A stretch of DNA of 64,000 nucleotides, from positions 28,074-92,073 of the forward strand of contig NZ_VCJS01000028.1 of the NCBI RefSeq assembly GCF_005893125.1, read 5' to 3'. The translations under genes and the position numbers were made by a program. Source of the DNA: Nonomuraea basaltis. GTDB lineage: Bacteria > Actinomycetota > Actinomycetes > Streptosporangiales > Streptosporangiaceae. The notes under the pieces are model-generated. The model had not been told where the DNA came from, ran no database searches, and saw nothing but the letters and a program-made list of their open reading frames with translations. Position 1 is the first letter of the stretch; each line of letters begins with the position of its first letter. Below, piece by piece: positions 33,408 through 47,266 of the stretch.

Positions 33408-34715
33408 ATGCGGCTCTCCCAGAAGGTCAGGCTTCTTGCCGGGGTACTCGTGCCGATGCTCGCGCTGACCGCATGCTCGGGCGGCAGCGGCAGCGCAGCC
33501 GGCGGTGGGGACGAGCAGGTGAAGGTCACGGTCTGGAGCTGGGACGGCACCGTCGAACGGGCCGTTCCCGGCTTCCAGGCCGCGAACCCGAACATCAAGG
33601 TCGAGGTCGTCAACGCGGGCTCGTCCCAGGACGAGTACAAGGCGCTCGACAACGCCATCCAGGCCGGTTCCGGTGTACCTGACCTCGTGATGTTCGAGTA
33701 CTTCGCGGTCCCCTACTTCGCCGTTCCCGGCAAGCTCGCCGCCCTCGGGGAGTTCGGCGTGGACAAGCTCAAGCAGGACTACGTCCCGGCCGCGTGGAGC
33801 GACGTGACGGTCAACGGCAAGGTCTACGCGCTGCCCTCCGACTACGGCCCGTCAGCGATGTTCTACAACGCAACCACGCTCAAGAAGGCCGGCATCGAGG
33901 AGCCCCCGGGCACCTGGGACGAGTACTACGAGGCCGCCAAGAAGGTCCGCGCCCTCGGCGACGACTACTACATCGCTCAGGACACGGGCGACATCTTCTT
34001 CCTGCTCTCGCTCATCTGGCAGGCCGGCGGCCGTCCGTTCAAGGTGGACGGCCACAAGGTGCACATCGACTTCACGGACGCCGGCACGACCAAGGCCGTG
34101 GCCTTCTGGCAGAAGATGCTCGACGAGGGCCTGATCAACACCAAGATCACGGGATGGTCCGACGACTGGAACCGAGCACTCAACGACGGCACCCTCGCCA
34201 CCCAGACCATGGGCGGCTGGCTGACCTCCACGCTGCCCGAGCGCGCACCGGAGGCCGGCGGTGACTTCAGGGTCGCCCTGATGCCGCAGTGGCAGCAAGG
34301 TGCCAAGGTCGGAGCGGCGAACGGCGGAAGCTCCTTCGGTATCCCGGCCGCGGCCGAGCACAAGGAAGCGGCCTTCAAGTTCCTCGAGTACTTCACGCAC
34401 GGCGGCGGTCTCGCGACCCGCGTCGACGCGGGCGCCTTCGTGCCGAACACGTCAGTGCTGGAGAACAAGGAGTTCCAGAGCAAGGCCAACAAGTACTTCG
34501 GCGACCAGAAGACCGGCGTCGTGCTGGCAGAGGCTACGGAGATCGTCGGGAGCGGCTGGCAGTACCCGCCGTTCTTCGAGTGGGCCCGCTCGATCTACGG
34601 CGACCTCGCATCGCCGTTCTACACGACGGGCAAGGGCTCGCTCGCCGAGATCCTCGAACAGTGGCGGCAGCGCTGCGTCCAGTACGGCAACGAGCAGGGC
34701 TTCCAGGTGGACTAG
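33408..34715 (+). CDS. Sugar-binding lipoprotein, family 1 (CUT1, second system)
   Basis: The 435-residue protein has a basic N-terminus and a lipobox (MLALTACSG, Cys near 24). The mature part shows VTVWSWDGTVERAVPGFQAA, GSGVPDLVMFEYFAVPYFAV and ALPSDYGPSAMFYNATTLKK, all usual for family 1 proteins that bind oligosaccharides. ATG 33408 is preceded by GAGAGGAG. It begins an operon of binding protein, two permeases and a GH39 beta-xylosidase, so xylo-oligosaccharides are the likely ligand. It is controlled by the divergent LacI-type gene. Confidence 0.87.
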   Translation: MRLSQKVRLLAGVLVPMLALTACSGGSGSAAGGGDEQVKVTVWSWDGTVERAVPGFQAANPNIKVEVVNAGSSQDEYKALDNAIQAGSGVPDLVMFEYFAVPYFAVPGKLAALGEFGVDKLKQDYVPAAWSDVTVNGKVYALPSDYGPSAMFYNATTLKKAGIEEPPGTWDEYYEAAKKVRALGDDYYIAQDTGDIFFLLSLIWQAGGRPFKVDGHKVHIDFTDAGTTKAVAFWQKMLDEGLINTKITGWSDDWNRALNDGTLATQTMGGWLTSTLPERAPEAGGDFRVALMPQWQQGAKVGAANGGSSFGIPAAAEHKEAAFKFLEYFTHGGGLATRVDAGAFVPNTSVLENKEFQSKANKYFGDQKTGVVLAEATEIVGSGWQYPPFFEWARSIYGDLASPFYTTGKGSLAEILEQWRQRCVQYGNEQGFQVD

Positions 34716-34807
34716 CGGCTCCGCATCAGGGCGGGGGCCCATCCCGCGAGTGGTCGCGGCCCCGCCCGAGCGAGCCAGGCATCGCAATGGATCGGAAGGA
34801 ACACGGC

Positions 34808-35746
34808 ATGGACCAGGCAACCGCTTCGGCCATGGCACTGCCGGACGCGAGACGGCCTCCGGCGCCAACACGCAAGCGACGCAAGCCACAGATCGGACTG
34901 GCGTTCATCGCGCCCTTCGGGGCGCTGTTCGCGCTCGTGTTCATCGTGCCCATCCTGTACGCCGCCTACCTCAGCTTCTTCCAGGACAAGCTCGTCGGGG
35001 GCAACACGTTCGTCGGACTCGCCAACTACGCCAAGTTGTTCCAGGATCCGCAGTTCTGGGACGGGGTGGGACGCGTCTTCCGCTTCACGCTCGTCCAGGT
35101 GCCGATCATGCTGATCTTCGCCATGGCGCTGGCGCTCGCGCTGGACTCCCTGCGCCTGCACGGCGCCAAATTCCTGCGGGTGACGATCTTCCTCCCCTAC
35201 GCGGTGCCGGCGATCGTGTCGACGCTCATGTGGGGATTCCTGCTGGGCATCAAGTACGGCCTCTTCGGCAGCCTCAACGAAGCTCTGGGCACGGACCTCA
35301 ACCCCTTCGCCCCGGACACCACGCTCATCTCCATCGGGGTGATGGTGACGTGGGCGTTCACCGGCTTCAACATGCTCATCTTCTACGCCGCGCTCAAGGC
35401 CGTCCCGCGCGAGCTGTACGAGGCGGCCGCGATCGACGGGGCGAACGAGCTCCAGATCGTCCGCGCGATCAAGCTGCCGGCGCTGCGCGGATCGCTGGCC
35501 GTCACGATCATCTTCTCGATCATCGGCACGTTCCAGATGTTCAACGAGCCGCAGATCCTGCCCTCGATGGTGGCCAACAGCGGCGTCACCACCTTCTACA
35601 CGCCCAACCTGTACGCCTACAACCTGGCGTTCACCGGGTCCCAGCAGGGCTATGCGGCAGCACTCGCACTCGTCATGGCAGCGATCACGATCGCCGTCGC
35701 CTACGCCGTCCAGATCAGGGGGTTGCGCAATGCGTCGGACCACTAG
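34808..35746 (+). CDS. Sugar ABC permease, CUT1 MalF-type (second system)
   Basis: The 312-residue protein has a first membrane segment near IGLAFIAPFGALFALVFIVP (about 37-56), six helices in all, and the coupling loop ELYEAAAIDGANELQIVRAI near 205-225. ATG 34808 has GGAAGGA seven bases upstream; ATG 34787 is less well placed. It follows the binding-protein gene by 92 bases and overlaps the next permease by 17. The core resembles the 26080 permease, pointing to related substrates. Confidence 0.87.
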   Translation: MDQATASAMALPDARRPPAPTRKRRKPQIGLAFIAPFGALFALVFIVPILYAAYLSFFQDKLVGGNTFVGLANYAKLFQDPQFWDGVGRVFRFTLVQVPIMLIFAMALALALDSLRLHGAKFLRVTIFLPYAVPAIVSTLMWGFLLGIKYGLFGSLNEALGTDLNPFAPDTTLISIGVMVTWAFTGFNMLIFYAALKAVPRELYEAAAIDGANELQIVRAIKLPALRGSLAVTIIFSIIGTFQMFNEPQILPSMVANSGVTTFYTPNLYAYNLAFTGSQQGYAAALALVMAAITIAVAYAVQIRGLRNASDH

Positions 35747-36650
35747 CCGGCCGGCCGAAGCCGGGAAGACCTCCGGCCGCGGCCCCCGGCTCCCCACGGT
35801 GGGCAATCCCAGGAAGAGCACGACGCTCACCGTGATGACGAGCCTGTTCACCCTGTACTGCCTGCTGCCGCTCGGGTGGCTGGTCATCAACGCGACCAAG
35901 TCGCAGGCCGACTTCGTGTCGTCGTTCGGGCTCGCTTCCGGCCGCGAGTTCGCCCTCTGGGACAACATCGTGCAGGTCTTCAGCTACCAGGACGGGATCT
36001 TCTCCCGGTGGCTGCTCAACACCGTGCTCTACGTCGTCGTGGGTGCGACCGTGTCCACCTTCCTGGCCGCCCTCGGCGGGTACGCCTTGGCGAAACTCGA
36101 TTTCACCGGCAAGCGGGTGTTCCTCCTCGTCGTGCTGGGGTCGATCTCGGTCCCCGGCATCGCCCTGGCGATCCCGCAGTTCCTGCTGTTCGCACAGCTC
36201 GGCATGACCGACACCCCGTGGGCGGTGCTCATCCCGTCCTTCATCAACCCGTTCGGGTTGTACTTGATGTGGGTGTTCACCGCCGAGGCCGTGCCGGCCG
36301 GCCTGCTGGAAGCCGCGAAGATCGACGGCGCCGGGGAGTTCAGGACGTTCCTCCAGATCGCGCTCCCGCTGCTCGCGCCGGCGAGCGTGACGGTCCTGCT
36401 CTTCTCGTTCGTATCGATCTGGAACAACTACTTCCTGCCGTTGATCATGCTCAAGGATCCCGACTGGTATCCGCTGACCGTCGGCATCAATCAGTGGAAC
36501 AAGCTGGGCTCGACGGCCGGGAACGGCGCCCTCGTCCAGAACCTCGTGATCACCTCCGCCCTGCTGACCATCGTCCCGTTGATCATCGCGTTCCTCAGCC
36601 TGCAGCGGTATTGGCAGTCGGGCCTGTCGCTGGGCGCCGTCAAGGGCTAG
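35730..36650 (+). CDS. Sugar ABC permease, CUT1 MalG-type (second system)
   Basis: The 306-residue protein has about 30 polar residues, then six membrane segments starting TVMTSLFTLYCLLPLGWLVI, and the coupling loop GLLEAAKIDGAGEFRTFLQI near 205-225. The start overlaps the end of the preceding permease; AGGGGG stands seven bases upstream. It completes the membrane part of the second importer. An ATPase must be supplied in trans. Confidence 0.87.
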   Translation: MRRTTSRPAEAGKTSGRGPRLPTVGNPRKSTTLTVMTSLFTLYCLLPLGWLVINATKSQADFVSSFGLASGREFALWDNIVQVFSYQDGIFSRWLLNTVLYVVVGATVSTFLAALGGYALAKLDFTGKRVFLLVVLGSISVPGIALAIPQFLLFAQLGMTDTPWAVLIPSFINPFGLYLMWVFTAEAVPAGLLEAAKIDGAGEFRTFLQIALPLLAPASVTVLLFSFVSIWNNYFLPLIMLKDPDWYPLTVGINQWNKLGSTAGNGALVQNLVITSALLTIVPLIIAFLSLQRYWQSGLSLGAVKG

Positions 36651-36685
36651 TCCTTTTGAAGTCTTTCGTGAAGAGAAGTGAGGCC

Positions 36686-38311
36686 ATGAAGAGAGAACCC
36701 CGGCTCCGGATCGACGGTGAGCTGCGTGGGGAGAGTGTGCTCCCGCACGTCTGGAGCAGGTGTATCGGCGCCGGGCGGGCGAACGAGGCGCTGCGCGCGG
36801 ACTGGCAACGGCAGTTCGCCGAGGTCGGTGCCGCGTCGGGAATCGAGTACATCCGCTTTCACGGCGTCTTCCACGACGACATGTTCGTCTACCGGGAGAG
36901 TTACGGCGGCGGTTTCGGCCCGGACGCGTCACTCCCCTCGCCCGTGTACACGTTCAGCTACGTCGACAAGGTCTTCGACTTCCTCCTGGACTGCGGTGTC
37001 CGGCCCTTCGTCGAGCTGGGCTTCATGCCGCGCGAGCTGGCGACGCAGACCGGGACCGTGTTCTGGTGGGGCGCTCACTGCAGCCCGCCCAAGGACATGG
37101 CGCGCTGGGTCGAGCTGGTCACGAGGTCGGTCGAGCACTGGATCGACCGGTACGGGCTCGACGAGGTGCGAGAGTGGCGCTTCGAGGTGTGGAACGAGCC
37201 GAACCTGGTCCCCCACTTCTGGACCGGCACGAAGACCGAGTACTTCGAGCTCTACGAGCAGACCGTGCGAGCGATCAAGAAGATCGATCCGGCCTTGAAA
37301 GTGGGCGGGCCCGCGACGAGCGTCTTCGTGCCCGACGACCGCTACAAGGGCGAGACCGAGGACCGCTCCGCAACGCTCGCAACGGCTGCCGCGACCGACG
37401 TGGACGCGCTCGACTGGCGCCCGGTCTGGATCGAGGACTTCATCGCCTGGTGCGGGGAACGCGAGCTCCCGATCGACTTCATCTCGACCCACCTGTACCC
37501 CACCGACTTCGCGTACGGCGCCAACGGCGAGGCCGTACACCTCACCCGGTACGCCGATGCCACGTTCGACGACCTGACCCTCCTGCGCGAGCTCGTGCGG
37601 AACAGCGCGTATCCCGAGGCGGAGATCCACATCACCGAGTGGTCGACGTCGCCGTCGGCCCGCGACTTCATCCACGACACGCCGTTCGCGGCGACCTCCA
37701 TCACGAGGTCGTACCTGAAGTGCGCGACCCTCGCCGACTCCATCGCCTACTGGACCTTCACGGATGTGTTCGAGGAGGGAGGCGCCGGGATCGGACCGTT
37801 CCACGGCGGGTTCGGGCTGGTGAACGAGGGCGGCATCCACAAACCCACGTTCCACGCGTTCACGATGCTGGCCCGGCTCGGCGACCGGCTGCTCCTCGCG
37901 ACGCCCGACGGCGTCGTGACCCGTGACAGCCGGACGTCGGCCGTGTCGGCCGTGTTCTACAACTACCCCGAGGACATGGCCATGAAGGGCGTCGGCTCGG
38001 CGAACTCGTACCCGGCGGCACGCGCGCTGGCCGAGGTGGGGCCGAGCCGGCGAATCCACCACTCGATCGGCGGGCTGAAGCCTGGCACCACGTTCCTCGT
38101 CGAGATCGTGGACTGGGAGCACGGCAACGCCGCCGAAGCCTGGTACCAGCTCGGGTCCCCCCTCAACCTGTCCAGGGCCGAGAGCGAGTACCTGCGCACG
38201 GTCGCCGACTCGCTCCTCAGGTTCACGCTGACCGTGCCCGACGACGGCGTGCTCGAACTCGACGTCGAACTCGCGCCCTGGGCGGTGATGTCGCTGCGGC
38301 AGTCGGCCTGA
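36686..38311 (+). CDS. GH39 beta-xylosidase, cytoplasmic
   Basis: The 541-residue protein matches family 39 beta-xylosidases. WRFEVWNEPNL carries the acid/base Glu (about 170) and IHITEWSTSPS the nucleophile Glu (about 318). YIRFHGVFHDDMFVY and FVELGFMPRELA are family stretches, and a C-terminal beta-sandwich follows from about 400. No signal peptide is present, so it should release xylose from oligosaccharides brought in by the importer encoded just upstream. It is the last gene of the operon, 35 bases behind the permease. The next gene is convergent, with 36 bases between the stops. Confidence 0.88.
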   Translation: MKREPRLRIDGELRGESVLPHVWSRCIGAGRANEALRADWQRQFAEVGAASGIEYIRFHGVFHDDMFVYRESYGGGFGPDASLPSPVYTFSYVDKVFDFLLDCGVRPFVELGFMPRELATQTGTVFWWGAHCSPPKDMARWVELVTRSVEHWIDRYGLDEVREWRFEVWNEPNLVPHFWTGTKTEYFELYEQTVRAIKKIDPALKVGGPATSVFVPDDRYKGETEDRSATLATAAATDVDALDWRPVWIEDFIAWCGERELPIDFISTHLYPTDFAYGANGEAVHLTRYADATFDDLTLLRELVRNSAYPEAEIHITEWSTSPSARDFIHDTPFAATSITRSYLKCATLADSIAYWTFTDVFEEGGAGIGPFHGGFGLVNEGGIHKPTFHAFTMLARLGDRLLLATPDGVVTRDSRTSAVSAVFYNYPEDMAMKGVGSANSYPAARALAEVGPSRRIHHSIGGLKPGTTFLVEIVDWEHGNAAEAWYQLGSPLNLSRAESEYLRTVADSLLRFTLTVPDDGVLELDVELAPWAVMSLRQSA

Positions 38312-38347
38312 ACGCACCACCGCCTTCGGGGTCATGGAGTCCGGTCC

Positions 38348-41201
<2,854 letters not shown>

Positions 41202-41296
41202 CACGTAACTCCGATCTTGGTGCGGATTCCGATGGGTCTGGATGGAGGGACCATTCGCTGCTCCCTTGTTCGGCGAGAGCATCGGCCGGCTTGGGA

Positions 41297-41431
41297 CTAC
41301 TGGAACGAGGCGTCGTCGATGGAGAAGCCGCCGGTGCCCGCGGCCGTCTCGACGTAGAAGGTGGCGCCGGTCAGCGTTCCGCTCCACGACACGGTCGCCG
41401 TACCGGTGAGCTGGGTCCAGCCGCCGGGTGC
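41297..41431 (-). pseudogene. Carbohydrate-binding module relic (CBM22/CBM4_9-like C-terminus)
   Basis: Between two esterase genes a stretch reads APGGWTQLTGTATVSWSG, TLTGATFYVETAAGTGGFSI, DDASFQ and stops. This is the last third of a CBM4_9/CBM22 type domain as found beside xylanase domains. No start, signal or catalytic part remains. It seems to be what is left of a deleted xylanase-type gene in this block. Confidence 0.6.
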
Positions 41432-41444
41432 GAGCCGCGGTGTG

Positions 41445-42926
<1,482 letters not shown>

Positions 42927-42976
42927 TCACCTCGGACTATCGAGTCTGGCCGCGTCGATCAGCGAGAGCGTCGCCA

Positions 42977-43093
42977 TGAAACTTTCACCTGCGCCCCAAC
43001 CAGCGGGCCGGGCCGAAACTTTCAAAGGTCACGCGTCGCACATTGAGCCAGCACAACCGGCACAGGCAAGGGCGGGCGTGGCCGAAAGTTTTC
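42977..43093. promoter_or_regulatory. Three GAAASTTTC-type boxes upstream of the xylanase gene
   Basis: TGAAACTTTCA (42977-42987), CGAAACTTTCA (43014-43024) and CGAAAGTTTTC (43083-43093) share a GAAA/TTTC dyad. Such boxes have been reported upstream of streptomycete xylanase genes as sites for a xylan-responsive repressor. They lie in the divergent gap between the esterase and xylanase genes, and the last is just upstream of the TTGACA at 43103. A fourth copy is at 51372-51386. Confidence 0.7.
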
Positions 43094-43102
43094 ACTACAT
43101 CC

Positions 43103-43131
43103 TTGACAATTTTCGGCGAGATTCCCACACT
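43103..43131 (+). promoter_or_regulatory. Probable xylanase promoter
   Basis: A perfect TTGACA (43103-43108) with CACACT 17 bases later (43126-43131). The -10 is weak. It lies 160 bases upstream of the ATG and immediately after the third GAAASTTTC-type box. Confidence 0.4.
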
Positions 43132-43269
43132 GAGTGCCCGAGGTGATCTCCCCTACCGGCTCGGTGGTGCTCAACAGGGGGACTGCCGCCCCGACGCCTG
43201 TGGTGTGCGTCCCCACCGGGACGCGGCGTCGGTCCCGCGGATGTGTCCCGCACGATCCTTTCCCCATGA

Positions 43270-44751
<1,482 letters not shown>

Positions 44752-44830
44752 GCTTCACCGACTGCTCGCAGTGGCGCCTGGTCCTGCTGACCCAGACCAG
44801 CTCCACCTGCTGACCGCACCCCCGATGCGA

Positions 44831-44866
44831 CCCTCCCTCGGCCCCGGTGGCGAGACCGAGGGAGGG
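44831..44866 (+). terminator. Xylanase terminator hairpin 1
   Basis: CCCTCCCTCGG and CCGAGGGAGGG form a perfect 11-bp stem 79 bases after the xylanase stop. No U-run follows, but stability should be high. Confidence 0.75.
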
Positions 44867-44867
44867 T

Positions 44868-44902
44868 GAGCCACGCCCGTCCGAAGCGGCCGGGCGTGGC
44901 TC
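44868..44902 (+). terminator. Terminator hairpin 2, directly behind the first
   Basis: GAGCCACGCCCG and CGGGCGTGGCTC form a perfect 12-bp stem, starting two bases after hairpin 1. Two stacked hairpins should make an efficient, possibly bidirectional, stop. Confidence 0.7.
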
Positions 44903-44940
44903 AACAACGGTGCTCACACTCCCGAGCGGCCCAGCGGCCG

Positions 44941-45030
44941 TCACCCGCCCGTGATCGTCCACTGGTTGTTGGTGCTGTTGTTCGGCGCCCACATGGCCAC
45001 GGTGGAGCCGGCGGTGCTGTTGCCCTTGCC
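44941..45030 (-). pseudogene. Ricin-type lectin C-terminal relic
   Basis: On the minus strand about 29 codons read KGNSTAGSTVAMWAPNNSTN, NQWTITGG and stop. The NNQWTI ending after a Gly/Asn-rich strand is the terminal repeat of a ricin B-type module. No upstream part of a gene remains. It is another remnant of a lost lectin-bearing enzyme in this locus. Confidence 0.6.
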
Positions 45031-45122
45031 GAGCTCTTGACAGCCTGCGCCTGACCTGGCCAGGAGATCCTAAAGCTCCGGGCAGGGGGCAAAGGTGCGG
45101 CCGGGAGTGAGGGCACAGGGGG

Positions 45123-45500
45123 TCATCCGGTCCGGGTCTCGTAGGCGGTTCTGCTGGCCTCTATGTCTGCGATGTGCTCGATGGCCCAGCCGGCAAGGGC
45201 CAGCGCGGGCGGAATGAGACTCCGCCCGGTGGGGGTCAGCGCGTATTCGACTCTCGGCGGAACCTCCGCGTACGCCGTCCGGGAGACCAAGCCGTCGCGC
45301 TCCAGGTTCCGGAGCGTCAGCGTCAGCATTCGCTGGGAGATCCCGGGGATCTGCCGATGCAGATCGGTGAAGCGCAGCCGCTGCTGATCAAGGGTTGCCA
45401 CGACCAGCAGGGTCCACTTGTCGCAGATCCGGTCGAGGATCGTGCGGATCGTCCGGCCACCGTCTCCGCGGATCATGCAGGTGTGCTCGTACTGCGACAT
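45123..45500 (-). CDS. HxlR-family (MarR-like) regulator
   Basis: The 125-residue winged-helix protein begins with TCMIRGDGGRTIRTILDRIC, DKWTLLVV, then RFTDLHRQIPGISQRMLTLT, LRNLERDGLVSRTAY and VEYALTPTGRSL, the standard HxlR core. A Cys near residue 8 is where redox- or aldehyde-sensing relatives place theirs. It is divergent from a DoxX gene, a common pairing, and probably represses it in response to electrophiles or oxidants. It is unrelated to the sugar genes around it. Confidence 0.87.
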   Translation of the reverse strand: MSQYEHTCMIRGDGGRTIRTILDRICDKWTLLVVATLDQQRLRFTDLHRQIPGISQRMLTLTLRNLERDGLVSRTAYAEVPPRVEYALTPTGRSLIPPALALAGWAIEHIADIEASRTAYETRTG

Positions 45501-45539
45501 GACAGCCCCTTGTGCCTAACGCACACGCATGTGCCTTTT

Positions 45540-45578
45540 GTAAGCCTCTCAATAGTGACGCATCATGAGGCAACTTAC
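45540..45578. promoter_or_regulatory. Possible HxlR operator (GTAAG...CTTAC)
   Basis: GTAAG at 45540-45544 and CTTAC at 45574-45578, with CCTC/GAGG inside, form an interrupted dyad in the 111-base divergent gap. It fits a winged-helix dimer site, but the long spacing makes it tentative. Confidence 0.3.
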
Positions 45579-45611
45579 GAACGGTAACCATGGTCTTGTC
45601 TCGGAGCCCAC

Positions 45612-45977
45612 ATGAACATCGCTTACTGGATCATCGCCACGCTTCTGGCGGTTTTCTACCTCTACGCCGGAGGTAAGAAGGCCACCCAGAGCCAGGAACA
45701 GCTCCAGCCCATGATGGGCTGGGTCGACACCGTTCCAATGCCGCTCGTCCGCTTAATCGGAGTCCTGGAACTCCTCGGTGCCGCCGGCCTCATCCTGCCG
45801 CCGCTGACCGGAATCGCGTCATGGCTCGCCATCGCCGCGGCGATCGGCCTCGTCCTGATCCAGGTCGGCGGCATCGCGGTCCACGTCTCCCGCGGCGAGG
45901 CCCGGCAGATCGGACTCAACATCGCCCTCCTGGCCGCCGCGGCCGCGACCGCCTGGCTGGGCACCACCTGGCTTTGA
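45612..45977 (+). CDS. DoxX-family membrane protein
   Basis: The 121-residue protein has four predicted membrane segments: IAYWIIATLLAVFYLYAG at the start, LVRLIGVLELLGAAGLILPP, ASWLAIAAAIGLVLIQVGGI and IALLAAAAATAWLG. AGGKKATQS after the first helix and the overall size fit DoxX-like proteins. Function in the family is unclear, with links to thiol or quinone redox stress. It is divergent from the HxlR-type gene and followed by a strong hairpin. Confidence 0.82.
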   Translation: MNIAYWIIATLLAVFYLYAGGKKATQSQEQLQPMMGWVDTVPMPLVRLIGVLELLGAAGLILPPLTGIASWLAIAAAIGLVLIQVGGIAVHVSRGEARQIGLNIALLAAAAATAWLGTTWL

Positions 45978-45983
45978 AGCGGC

Positions 45984-46013
45984 CCGCCCGCCCCTGGCAG
46001 CAGGGGCGGGCGG
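45984..46013 (+). terminator. DoxX gene terminator
   Basis: A perfect 13-bp G/C stem (45984-45996 with 46001-46013, inner end CCCCTG/CAGGGG) around a GCAG loop, seven bases after the stop codon. Confidence 0.8.
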
Positions 46014-46488
46014 CCATCGCCGAAGGACACCCAGCGGTGACCACCTCGCTATGCTGACTGTCGCCGGCAACTGATCACCTGTGTTGCGACGACCCCTCGA
46101 ATGCGCCATTCGGCGTGGGACCGATCATGGCATCAGGCGACGTCTGGAACGTGTCCGTCGGCGCCGTTGGGGACCTTGCATACGAGGGGCGGCTACCCGC
46201 GCAGCTCGGCGGTGTTCACCGGGCAGTGGCAGGGGGCAGGGCCCGGGTCACTGGCCGGCCCACCTGAGGTCGACGGCGGCCGCGGTGCTCGCGTCCAGCG
46301 CCACGGGCGTGCCGGCCCGCCGCGGCCGTGGCCGCCCTGGTGGCGCGGGCTGCTGCGAGGGCTTCGGTGATGGACTGGCCGGTCGCCGCGCAGGGGCCGG
46401 TCCAGCAGGTCGCGGGCGAGGACCAGGGCGGCCGCGGGCCGGCTACAGCCAGGGGCGGATCGTGGCGGTGAGCACTGCCACTGGCCGT
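46014..46488. other. Intergenic region without a recognisable gene
   Basis: Between the DoxX terminator and the TetR-type gene. Open frames exist on both strands but are Arg/Pro/Gly-rich and show no family motif or ribosome site; they look like chance frames of G/C-rich DNA. It may contain decayed coding sequence that I cannot place. Confidence 0.4.
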
Positions 46489-47094
46489 TCATGCCCCGTC
46501 GCCCTCCAGCAGGACCAGGAAGTTCCGGAACGCCTCGGCCATGTCCACGGCCTCCGGGTCGTGCAGCCACTGCGTCTGGATCCCGTCCATGACCGCGATG
46601 AGGAGCGGGGCCGTCTGTTCGGGGGTGAGGCCGCTCGGGAGAACGTCGCCGTAGGTGTCGCGCAGGCACTGCACCGCTCCCTCACGGACCCGGTGGTACC
46701 GGTCCTTGAAATACGCGCCCGCGGGGTGACCCTCCGTGACGCTGTCGCCGGCCAGCACCGTGAAGACCTGCACGATGCCGGGGCGGGTGGTGTTGTACTC
46801 GACGAGCTGGGCCATTGTCTCCAGTGACCAGACGCTGTTGCGCCACGCCACCGAGGCCATGTCCCACTGGTCGCGAGCTTCCAGCACGGCGAGGAGCAGA
46901 TCCTCCTTGGTCGGGAAGTGGTGCAGGACTCCCTGCTGCGTCAGCCCCACCCTTTCGGCCACGGCCGCCTGGGACGCTCCCCGGAAACCGCGCTCGGCGA
47001 TGACCTCCAGAGCGGCCTGAACGATCTCCGCCCGGCGGCCCTCACTGCGCGTCGCACGACCGCCGGCGCCGCGGCCCGTACCTTGCCTGGTCAT
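46489..47094 (-). CDS. TetR/AcrR-family regulator
   Basis: The 201-residue protein has an Arg/Gly-rich leader, then the TetR DNA-binding domain (RAEIVQAALEVIAERGFRGA, QAAVAERVGLTQQGVLHHFP, KEDLLLAVLEARD, about 20-70) and an all-helical C-terminal domain (RVREGAVQCLRDTYGDV, AEAFRNFLVLLEGDG). It is divergent from the MFS/GH3 pair starting at 47267, so it probably represses those genes until a glycoside or its aglycone is present. No unambiguous operator was found in the 172-base gap. Confidence 0.86.
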   Translation of the reverse strand: MTRQGTGRGAGGRATRSEGRRAEIVQAALEVIAERGFRGASQAAVAERVGLTQQGVLHHFPTKEDLLLAVLEARDQWDMASVAWRNSVWSLETMAQLVEYNTTRPGIVQVFTVLAGDSVTEGHPAGAYFKDRYHRVREGAVQCLRDTYGDVLPSGLTPEQTAPLLIAVMDGIQTQWLHDPEAVDMAEAFRNFLVLLEGDGA

Positions 47095-47266
47095 CTCTCG
47101 AGCCTAACCCGCGAGCATGCTGGGCAGATTTCCTTAGTTTACGAAAAGGTAACGACACCTACCGATCAACAGTTTGACTGGTTCATGCTGTCGGGCAACG
47201 ACAGAGAGTTCCGATTTATCCCTGTCCGAGCCTCTTTCCCCCCTTCGCCTCATGAGGAGGTTCGCT

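Noticed and set aside
46081..46488. Overlapping frames on both strands before the TetR-type gene
   Set aside because: Arg/Pro/Gly-rich translations without motifs, typical of chance frames in G/C-rich DNA.
47135..47160. GTTTAC...GGTAAC pair in the TetR/MFS gap as a TetR operator
   Set aside because: Arms match only partly and no consensus supports it.
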